NCBI GenBank assembly: GCA_030618675.1
Contig: JAUXCV010000057.1
Coordinates: forward strand, 1 to 8,658
DNA from: Acidimicrobiia bacterium
GTDB lineage: Bacteria > Actinomycetota > Acidimicrobiia > Spongiisociales > UBA5794
Direction: 5' to 3'
DNA length: 8,658 nt
The notes under the pieces are model-generated. The model saw only the letters and a list, made by a program, of their open reading frames with translations. It was not told the origin of the DNA and ran no database searches. Both the position numbers and the translations under genes were made by a program. The number at the start of each line of letters is the position of its first letter. Positions within the stretch are counted from its first letter, which is position 1. This document shows positions 1 to 4,102 of this stretch, in pieces.

Positions 1-16
1 CATGCCGCCCGTTGCG

Positions 17-556
17 TTACGAAGGCGGTGTCTTGCTTCGGAGCAACGCCAACGCCGTCTCCGGCGTCGAAAGCCTGGAGATGATCTGCACGATGTCGAT
101 GCGCTCCATGATGAGATCCATCTCGATGCGCTCAACCAGGACATCCATATCAATGTGCTCAACGAGGGCATCCATATCGATGCGCTTGACCAGAGCATCG
201 AGATCGATCTGATCAACCAGGGCCCCAACATCGATCCGCTCAATAAGCGCATCAAGATCGATCTGCTCGACGACGGCGTCCATATCAATGCGCTTGGCCA
301 GGCGATCGAGGTCGATCTGATCGACCAGGAGATTGACATCGATCCGCTGAACAAGCTCATCGAGATCGACACGACCAAGCAGAACATCCACATCGATTCG
401 CTCAAGAAGAGCGTCGAGGTCCACCATGTCGGCCACTACTCCCGTCGAAGCAGAAGTGACCCTGGAGAGCAGTCCCGAGTCACGCTCAGGGCGGTCATCG
501 GGCGCCTTCGTGGCGGCCAGCAAGAGAGCAAGCATGGCGATCGTGTGGGCTGACAT
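17..556 (-). CDS. Membrane-anchored nonapeptide-repeat protein (RDD-associated repeat type)
   Basis: Function unknown. From the ATG at 556 the product is 179 residues. Residues 1-18 hold a short hydrophobic stretch (TIAMLALLLAA) that could be a signal peptide or membrane anchor, followed by a polar linker. Residues 47-154 are twelve near-perfect 9-residue units of the form LDALVERID, with hydrophobic residues at fixed positions and (I/V)D closing each unit; a 13th unit decays into IVQIISRLS, and the protein ends about 15 residues later. Similar (V/I)D-x-LL-x-R repeats occur at the N terminus of actinobacterial RDD-family membrane proteins, but no RDD domain follows here, so this may be a stand-alone or truncated relative. 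No good Shine-Dalgarno precedes the ATG; an in-frame TTG at 607 is an alternative start. A copy of the 16-bp intergenic element lies at 656-672, about 100 bp upstream. The opposite strand is also open because the repeat is rich in self-complementary ATCGAT. Confidence 0.75.
   Translation of the reverse strand: MSAHTIAMLALLLAATKAPDDRPERDSGLLSRVTSASTGVVADMVDLDALLERIDVDVLLGRVDLDELVQRIDVNLLVDQIDLDRLAKRIDMDAVVEQIDLDALIERIDVGALVDQIDLDALVKRIDMDALVEHIDMDVLVERIEMDLIMERIDIVQIISRLSTPETALALLRSKTPPS
95..418 (-). repeat. Twelve tandem 27-bp units encoding nonapeptide repeats
   Basis: The stretch has a 27-bp period, each unit encoding nine residues ending in ID or VD. Units differ at many third positions and at the variable residues, so the array is old and diverged rather than a recent slippage product. 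ATC-GAT and GAT-CGA junctions make it partly self-complementary. Confidence 0.8.
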
Positions 557-655
557 GAACAGAACGATACAACGGAAGCTCTCATCGGTTCGTGCCGGTG
601 GCACCAAGTTCCGTGCGTAGGGCCTATTCGAAACGCATCAGGTCGTCCAACTCCC

Positions 656-672
656 CATATCAGGCACCTATG
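656..672 (-). promoter_or_regulatory. Intergenic 16-bp element, copy a (one-base insertion)
   Basis: Read on the minus strand this is CATAGGTGCCTGATATG, which is the consensus CATAGGTGCCGATATG with one extra T. It lies 46 bp upstream of the micro-ORF start at 719 and 99 bp upstream of the ATG of the repeat protein at 556, between the two divergent genes. The CATA/TATG ends are inverted repeats, as in an operator for a dimeric protein. The role is inferred. Confidence 0.5.
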
Positions 673-707
673 CATGCAGGTACCATCAGCGAGAAGCAGA
701 GACGAGT

Positions 708-713
708 AGGAGG
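708..713 (+). promoter_or_regulatory. Perfect Shine-Dalgarno of the micro-ORF
   Basis: AGGAGG, the full anti-16S complement, stands five bases before the ATG at 719. This is the main evidence that the short ORF is translated. Confidence 0.75.
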
Positions 714-718
714 ACCGG

Positions 719-820
719 ATGGAGAGTCTTGTCGATCTGGGGCTGTTCGTGGGCGGTCTGGGTGTCTTCTTCGCTGGGATTGGAGTGCTCTACGGGGTCT
801 GGGTCTGGGACAAGAAGTAG
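719..820 (+). CDS. 33-residue single-pass membrane microprotein
   Basis: Not a family I recognise. The ATG at 719 follows a perfect AGGAGG with a five-base spacer, and the frame ends at TAG 818-820. The product starts MESLVDLGLFVGGLG, runs through one continuous hydrophobic segment (about residues 7-30, with small residues G and A spaced as in packed membrane helices), and ends in an aromatic and basic tail, VWVWDKK, which suggests the C terminus faces the cytoplasm. Size and shape resemble accessory subunits such as KdpF, MetS or CydX, but none of their signatures is seen and no partner transporter or oxidase is adjacent. It is the only gene on the plus strand in the left half of the window and is flanked on both sides by copies of the 16-bp element (656 and 838). 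It is probably overlooked by automatic annotation because of its length. Confidence 0.65.
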   Translation: MESLVDLGLFVGGLGVFFAGIGVLYGVWVWDKK

Positions 821-833
821 GTCGGTAACGACC
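820..833 (+). terminator. GNRA-loop hairpin at the micro-ORF stop codon
   Basis: GGTCG, a GTAA tetraloop and CGACC form a 5-bp stem starting on the last base of the stop codon. There is no T-tract, so it is at most a weak or factor-dependent terminator or a 3'-end stabiliser. Confidence 0.25.
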
Positions 834-837
834 CGCC

Positions 838-853
838 CATATCGGCACCTATG
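838..853 (-). promoter_or_regulatory. Intergenic 16-bp element, copy b
   Basis: This is an exact CATAGGTGCCGATATG on the minus strand, followed by GGCGGG as in copy C. It lies 17 bp past the micro-ORF stop and about 93 bp beyond the lipoprotein stop, so it sits between two convergent gene ends and not in an obvious promoter. The neighbouring bases up to about 890 weakly resemble the longer hairpin repeat, but the hairpin itself is not intact. Confidence 0.6.
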
Positions 854-946
854 GCTGCCTCACCCGTTGATCTCACACGGCAGGAATACAAGCAGTGCAT
901 CTTCGTTTCCCTTGCGTCGTGTCCGCCGAGTTGTCCAACGCTGACA

Positions 947-1411
947 TCAACGGGATGCGTCGACGCTTGCGATCTCGTGGCCGTCGACCAGGAACGTGAT
1001 GGTCGGTGCAGCCTCTTGGCTGCTCTCGATCACGAAGAACGTCGTCTCGGTCTCCGGGTCGGGAATCTGCACGACGAAACCCGCCGATGCCTGCTCAACG
1101 ACCACGGCGACCTGGGCGATTCGTCCCCAGGTGTACCGGACGCCGCCAACACCATCCAGATACCAGGCCACCGGCTCGTCCGACTGCGTGCAATGCTCGT
1201 GTGCGAGAACCCCGGCGACATCGATTGCAAGAGCGAGGCACTCCCCTTTGTCGTCCGACACCTCGTAGATCAGCGTCCACGAATCGGACCCGGTCCGCGC
1301 TGCAACCTCCCGACGATCTGCATCTGCTCCACCTGAGCAGGCAGCTACCAGGAACACGATCGCGGTGACGGCCAGCATCTTCATCAGTGTTGCCATGCGA
1401 GTGAACCACAT
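947..1411 (-). CDS. Putative lipoprotein of unknown function
   Basis: The 154-residue product has a positively charged N terminus, a hydrophobic core (about residues 12-24) and a lipobox LVAAC, with Cys25 as the expected lipidated residue followed by SGG, so it should be anchored to the outer face of the cytoplasmic membrane. The mature part, about 130 residues, is rich in beta-prone segments (SWTLIYEVSD, GFVVQIPD, TTFFVIESS) and has two further cysteines near residues 58 and 74 that could form a disulfide. No domain is recognised. The ATG at 1411 is preceded by a G-rich Shine-Dalgarno (AAGGGGG, about eight bases away). A 6-bp dyad at 1431-1453 lies just upstream of that site. It is transcribed alone, with convergent genes below and the long spacer 1412-1609 above. 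Confidence 0.8.
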   Translation of the reverse strand: MWFTRMATLMKMLAVTAIVFLVAACSGGADADRREVAARTGSDSWTLIYEVSDDKGECLALAIDVAGVLAHEHCTQSDEPVAWYLDGVGGVRYTWGRIAQVAVVVEQASAGFVVQIPDPETETTFFVIESSQEAAPTITFLVDGHEIASVDASR

Positions 1412-1430
1412 TGCCCTTACCCCCTTTTCG

Positions 1431-1453
1431 ATGTGAGTCGAACCTCTTCACAT
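1431..1453 (-). promoter_or_regulatory. Inverted repeat upstream of the lipoprotein gene
   Basis: ATGTGA and TCACAT arms are separated by 11 bases, just before the Shine-Dalgarno of the lipoprotein. It could be an operator or a leader hairpin. The spacing does not fit the CRP/GlxR consensus, which has 6 bases between TGTGA and TCACA. The rest of the spacer 1454-1609 shows no gene or promoter I can support. Confidence 0.3.
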
Positions 1454-1609
1454 GATGCCACACGCACCCACCGAAGCATTCATCTCTTGTAGAGCACATC
1501 GACTCTCGTCAGACCCGGCCTCTGCCATGTCATCCCCGTCCACCTCACAACCACAAGTCGCCACCGACGCAGTGTTTGGGTGCCACTCACTTGGCGAACA
1601 CACGCCATA

Positions 1610-1666
1610 CATATCGGCACCTATGCACCCCGTGAGCGGTGTCGCCACGCCGTGCAGAATTCCTGC
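1610..1666 (-). repeat. Hairpin intergenic repeat, copy A (contains 16-bp element)
   Basis: On the minus strand this matches copy C at 6528-6584 almost base for base: a GCAGGAATTCTGC start, a 33-nt hairpin at 1624-1656, then the exact 16-bp element at 1610-1625. Hairpin arms are TGCAC/GTGCA, an unpaired GG/GG, CGTG/CACG and GCG/CGC around a 4-nt loop, with one bulged T. Compared with copy C, the inner pair T-A is C-G here, so both sides changed together. It lies 54 bp past the YdeI-family stop, in the spacer upstream of the lipoprotein gene. Confidence 0.75.
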
Positions 1667-1719
1667 TTCGTTATGCGTGACTGAGTGCTGTCAGGGCATG
1701 TGTGGCGAGGTGTTCCGGA

Positions 1720-2280
1720 TCAGTAGTACGACTCGATTCCGAAGCCGAACTGGGAGTCTGCCGCTGTCTTGCGCAGCAGATTCGCTAGGCGCTTGTCGAA
1801 CTCGTCTTGTCGACTTCGTGCAGAGTCGACATAGGCAATCCGAATCCGCTGGTAGGTGTCCGCATACGACGTGAAGTTCTTCCAAACGGCCGGGTCGACG
1901 CGAAGCGCCGCCTCAATGTCTGGTGGCACAACGAACGGTTCGTCGAGAACATCCGTGAGCTGCGCTGTGACCTCTGGCATGACCTGACCCTGGTCGATGA
2001 GCCGTCGCAATCGCTCTTTGTTGGTTTGCGAGTAGGTGCTTCGGGCTCGGCGCGGCGTGAACCGCTGCGCGTACGTGTCTTCATCGATGGATTTCACGGT
2101 GCTATCGATCCAGCCGAAGCAGAGCGCCTCCTCGACAGCGTCGTTGTAGGCGACCCTCGGTTTCCCCGTGTGAGCGCGGTGGTACTGGAGCCAGATCTCG
2201 TCCCTGGTCTGGTAGTTCGCGGCAAGCCACCGTCGCCACGTCGCCCTGTCATCGGCGCTCAGGGTTCTTCCATTCACCAC
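1720..2280 (-). CDS. YdeI/OmdA-family (OmpD-associated, bacteriocin-protection) protein
   Basis: The product is a full-length member of the YdeI/OmdA family. Members are small soluble proteins of poorly understood biochemistry, linked by name to OmpD association and resistance to cationic peptides. Diagnostic stretches in order are WRRWLAANYQTRDEIWLQYH, then AVEEALCFGWIDSTVKSID (the most conserved block), AQRFTPRR, NKERLRRLIDQG, FVVPPDIEAAL, and the C-terminal YQRIRIAYVDSAR with LLRKTA and FGFG. The start is uncertain. The frame stays open to a GTG at 2394, but that start lies inside repeat copy B. Family alignment favours the GTG at 2280 or 2277, giving a start near VVNGRTLS. No strong Shine-Dalgarno is seen at any of them. 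The gene lies between repeat copies A and B and is transcribed alone. Confidence 0.85.
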   Translation of the reverse strand: MVNGRTLSADDRATWRRWLAANYQTRDEIWLQYHRAHTGKPRVAYNDAVEEALCFGWIDSTVKSIDEDTYAQRFTPRRARSTYSQTNKERLRRLIDQGQVMPEVTAQLTDVLDEPFVVPPDIEAALRVDPAVWKNFTSYADTYQRIRIAYVDSARSRQDEFDKRLANLLRKTAADSQFGFGIESYY

Positions 2281-2375
2281 GACAGTGTTGCATCGCTCTC
2301 GCTGTAGCGCTCCGAGCAAGATCTTCAGCACGTTTCGGCTGCGATCGCTTGGAAGTCGTCGTTTGTTCAGCCGCG

Positions 2376-2440
2376 CATATCTGGCGTTCTGCACGGCGTG
2401 GCGAGACCCCTCACAGGGTGCATCGGTGCCGTTATGGGCG
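2376..2440 (+). repeat. Hairpin intergenic repeat, copy B (degenerate)
   Basis: This is the same repeat as copies A and C, plus strand. The hairpin region is 2390-2422 and the 16-bp element at 2421-2436 reads CATCGGTGCCGTTATG (two mismatches). The outer arms TGCAC/GTGCA are kept, but the inner stem carries a C-A mismatch and a G-C to C-C loss (CCC in place of CGC), so this copy is decaying. It lies between the YdeI-family gene and the 58-residue gene. Confidence 0.65.
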
Positions 2441-2441
2441 G

Positions 2442-2618
2442 CTAGTTGGCTTCGATGAGTCCAGAACCGAAGCCTTCAGTCCTGGCAAGGCGTGCAACAA
2501 CACTCGCCTGTTCTATTGCCCTGCGAGCGGCCTGACGGTCGGACGGCGATGCTTCTGCGACTTCGGAGGTTCGGACCAGCAGATTCAATGCTGCCGTCAG
2601 CCTCTCAGATATCTCCAT
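2442..2618 (-). CDS. Small 58-residue helical protein, unknown function
   Basis: Not recognised. The ATG at 2618 is preceded by AGGAG with a nine-base spacer. The frame is open a further 12 codons upstream, to an ATG at 2654, but the internal start has the better ribosome site. The product is mostly alpha-helical by composition (ISERLTAALNLLVRTSEVAEA, then RQAARRAIEQASVVARLAR) with a short flexible tail, and has no signal peptide or membrane segment. A small helical adaptor or regulator is possible, but nothing proves it. Before the IS110-type insertion at about 2687 it sat some 80 bp downstream of the arylsulfatase in the same orientation, with one 16-bp element between them. The insertion has separated it from that upstream DNA, leaving about 70 bp of native leader. 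Confidence 0.5.
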   Translation of the reverse strand: MEISERLTAALNLLVRTSEVAEASPSDRQAARRAIEQASVVARLARTEGFGSGLIEAN

Positions 2619-2680
2619 TGCTTCCAACTCCTGATGTGCATGGCAGTGCCTCACACAGCGTAGGAGTCATGGCGAGCGAC

Positions 2681-2688
2681 CATATGTG
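2681..2688 (+). promoter_or_regulatory. Left half of the 16-bp element split by the IS110-type insertion
   Basis: CATATGTG stands just outside the left end. Joined to the right-hand half at 4078-4087 (TGCCGATATG) with one shared TG, it gives CATATGTGCCGATATG, 15 of 16 identical to the consensus. The surrounding bases (CC before, TGCG after) also match copy b with one further difference. Confidence 0.55.
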
Positions 2689-2693
2689 ATGTG

Positions 2694-2709
2694 ATGAGGG
2701 AGTGGGTCT
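2694..2709 (+). repeat. Left subterminal inverted repeat of the IS110-type element
   Basis: ATGAGGGAGTGGGTCT is the exact reverse complement of 4059-4074. Identity stops on both sides, so the repeat is exactly 16 bp. It begins five bases inside the inferred core. Confidence 0.9.
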
Positions 2710-2726
2710 CCGCTCCCCGTTGGCGT

Positions 2727-2742
2727 CCCCGATACTTCGGGG
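2727..2742 (+). promoter_or_regulatory. Leader hairpin of the IS110-type transposase
   Basis: CCCCGA, loop TACT and TCGGGG form a perfect 6-bp stem between the left inverted repeat and the transposase start. There is no T-tract. It may dampen transcription entering from outside or be part of the folded left-end transcript. Confidence 0.4.
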
Positions 2743-2761
2743 TGTCAGCATCGCCTTTGAG

Positions 2762-2774
2762 AAGGGAGGCCCTT
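2762..2774 (+). promoter_or_regulatory. Shine-Dalgarno inside a small hairpin
   Basis: AAGGG, loop AGG and CCCTT form a perfect 5-bp stem ending on the base before ATG 2775. The ribosome site GGGAGG (2764-2769) fills half the stem and the loop, so translation may be self-limited. The strong site also fixes the start at 2775. Confidence 0.45.
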
Positions 2775-3785
2775 ATGTCACGTTACGTGGGTGTTGACCT
2801 CCATCGTCGGAGATCCCAGGTCGTCGTGTTGGATGGGGACGGGGTTGTGGTGTCGTCGGTCAATGTCGACAACCGTGAACCCGCCGAGTTGGTCGCTGCT
2901 GTCGCCGTGGGCGGTGAGGGCTGCGACGTCGTGATCGAAGCCGCGTGGGGTTGGTACTGGATCGCCGACCTGCTCACCGCAGCCGGCTTCAAGGTGCATC
3001 TGGCGCATCCGTTGGGGGTGGCTGGGTATCGGAACCGGAGGGTGAAGAACGACGAAAAGGACGCGATCCTGTTGGCGGATCTGCTGCGGATGGGTTCGTT
3101 GCCCGAGTCGTGGATTGCCCCACCCGAACTCCGTGAGCTGCGTGAGTTGGTGCGGTATCGCCGCAAGCTGTCGCAACTCCGTTCCGGGCTGAAGGCCCAG
3201 ATCCATGCCGTGTTGGGCAAAGAAGGCGTGATCCCGCAACTCACCGAGTTGTGGGGTCCGGCCGGTGCCCGGTGGCTCGATGACCAGCAGCTCGCAGCGG
3301 CGTATCAGGATCGGATCGTGTCGCTGCGGCGCCTCATCGGCCACTACGACCGGGAGATCCGGCGCCTCGACCGCCAGATCCACGGCTGGTTGCGTGACGA
3401 CGTCGGATATCGCGAGATCCAACGCATCGACGGTGTCGGCCCCGTCTTTGCGGCGATCTTCGTCGCTGAGATCGGCGACGTGTCGCGTTTCAAATCGCCG
3501 AAGCAGTTGTGTTCATGGGTCGGAGTGACCCCCAGGCACCGCGAATCGGACGAGACAGTGAAACGGGGACCGATCACCAAACAAGGCTCCGCCCTGGTGC
3601 GCTGGGCAGCGGTCGAAGCCGTTGCGCGGTATCAAGGCGGACCACCCATCCGCGACGCCTACCGCAGAATCGCAGAGACAAGGGGAAACAAGATCGCCCG
3701 AGTAGCCGCAGCCCGTCGGCTCCTCGTCCTCGTCTACTACGGGCTACGAGACGGACACATCCGCTGCCTCGGAGCAGCGGCGTGA
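2775..3785 (+). CDS. IS110-family transposase/recombinase (DEDD)
   Basis: The 336-residue product is a full-length IS110 recombinase. The N-terminal RuvC-like DEDD domain has Asp8 in YVGVDLH, Glu55 in VIEAAW, and Asp93 and Asp96 in KNDEKDA. A helical linker covers about residues 117-205. The C-terminal transposase-20 domain has a helix-hairpin-helix-like segment (IDGVGPVFAA, from residue 218), the GVTP motif at 250-253, and the conserved Ser272 in ITKQGSALVRW, the nucleophile position of the family. Proteins of this type cut and join with a structured guide RNA encoded in the element. The ATG at 2775 is chosen because GGGAGG lies five bases upstream; the frame is open to 2691, but that would run through the inverted repeat. 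No frameshift or missing catalytic residue is seen, so the element is probably still active. Confidence 0.95.
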   Translation: MSRYVGVDLHRRRSQVVVLDGDGVVVSSVNVDNREPAELVAAVAVGGEGCDVVIEAAWGWYWIADLLTAAGFKVHLAHPLGVAGYRNRRVKNDEKDAILLADLLRMGSLPESWIAPPELRELRELVRYRRKLSQLRSGLKAQIHAVLGKEGVIPQLTELWGPAGARWLDDQQLAAAYQDRIVSLRRLIGHYDREIRRLDRQIHGWLRDDVGYREIQRIDGVGPVFAAIFVAEIGDVSRFKSPKQLCSWVGVTPRHRESDETVKRGPITKQGSALVRWAAVEAVARYQGGPPIRDAYRRIAETRGNKIARVAAARRLLVLVYYGLRDGHIRCLGAAA

Positions 3786-4058
3786 ACGGTTCGGGCACAG
3801 CCTTCGGATGCGAGCTCGCCTATCGGCATGACCCCACCTGGTGCGGGTCGACAATGTGATTGAGCCCAGCCGAAACCGCTGTGGCCGTAACGCTCCACGC
3901 ACACCACCCGCCTGACAGCGGGTGCGGAGCGGATGGATGCCCAGGCACCGAACCGCCTCGCCCCACAATCGGGGTATGGAGCAGGCCCCGCCCACCACAC
4001 CGTCCACAACCGCCAGAAGAGAACAACCGGCCAGGACCAGACCAATTCGCCCTTGACA
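3786..4058 (+). ncRNA. Putative guide (bridge/seek) RNA region of the IS110-type element
   Basis: The 273 bp between the transposase stop and the right inverted repeat has no convincing ORF but folds locally. Hairpins are at 3830-3849 (GACCC/GGGTC with an inner CAC/GTG and one bulge) and 3905-3924 (CACCCGC/GCGGGTG, loop of six), with a weaker CCCC/GGGG pair near 3961-3974. In the IS1111 group the guide RNA is encoded at this place. TATCGGCA at 3821-3828 is complementary to TGCCGATA, the core and right half of the insertion target. A second stretch near 3967-3978 contains ATCGG and TATGG, which both occur in the reverse complement of the target. RNA ends are not known. Confidence 0.5.
4053..4058 (+). 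promoter_or_regulatory. Outward -35 element for a circle-junction promoter
   Basis: TTGACA, a perfect -35 hexamer, lies just inside the right inverted repeat and points outward. In the integrated state the -10 position (17-base spacer) is AATGCC, which is poor. If the ends join in a circle with one TG core, it becomes AATGAT, four of six to TATAAT. Confidence 0.45.
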
Positions 4059-4074
4059 AGACCCACTCCCTCAT
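4059..4074 (-). repeat. Right subterminal inverted repeat of the IS110-type element
   Basis: This is the exact 16-base reverse complement of 2694-2709. Three bases (GAA) separate it from the inferred TG core at 4078-4079. Confidence 0.9.
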
Positions 4075-4077
4075 GAA

Positions 4078-4087
4078 TGCCGATATG
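4078..4087 (+). promoter_or_regulatory. Right half of the split 16-bp element
   Basis: TGCCGATATG is identical to the right ten bases of the consensus and lies just outside the right inverted repeat. It is six bases beyond the arylsulfatase stop codon. Confidence 0.55.
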
Positions 4088-4088
4088 T

Positions 4089-4102
4089 GCGCCTATTGGC
4101 GC
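4089..4102 (-). terminator. Short hairpin over the arylsulfatase stop codon
   Basis: GCGCC, loop TATT and GGCGC form a 5-bp GC-rich stem that includes the TAG. No T-tract follows, so termination activity is doubtful. Confidence 0.25.

Larger units (their letters stand above)
2687..4079 (+). mobile_element. IS110-family element, IS1111-like, complete
   Basis: The element has one DEDD transposase gene, perfect 16-bp subterminal inverted repeats (2694-2709 and 4059-4074), a short left end of about 85 bp and a long non-coding right end of about 290 bp. That arrangement is typical of the IS1111 group, where the guide RNA is encoded downstream of the transposase. A TG dinucleotide occurs at both inferred ends (2687-2688 and 4078-4079) and fits the duplicated core expected in this family. 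Without one TG, the element is about 1391 bp. The ends are set by this reconstruction and not by comparison with an empty site. Confidence 0.8.

Noticed and set aside
95..418. Periodic sequence considered as a CRISPR or iteron array
   Set aside because: The period is 27 bp with no unique spacers, and variation follows codon positions of a protein repeat.
2..553. Long plus-strand frame rich in HID/EID repeats
   Set aside because: It mirrors the minus-strand nonapeptide array because ATCGAT reads as Ile-Asp on both strands. It lacks a signal or regular nonapeptide pattern, and the minus frame has the family-like repeat and hydrophobic N terminus.
851..1336. Plus-strand frame of 161 codons opposite the lipoprotein
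   Set aside because: The minus strand has a lipobox and a good ribosome site. The plus frame has neither and no recognisable protein pattern.
1431..1453. CRP/GlxR site (TGTGA...TCACA)
   Set aside because: The half-sites are 11 bases apart instead of 6.
1448..1648. Minus-strand 66-codon frame upstream of the lipoprotein
   Set aside because: It starts inside repeat copy A, has no ribosome site and its composition is not protein-like.
2691..2774. N-terminal extension of the IS110-type transposase to the GTG at 2691
   Set aside because: It would translate the inverted repeat and the leader hairpin, while GGGAGG and the family start YVGVDLH support ATG 2775.
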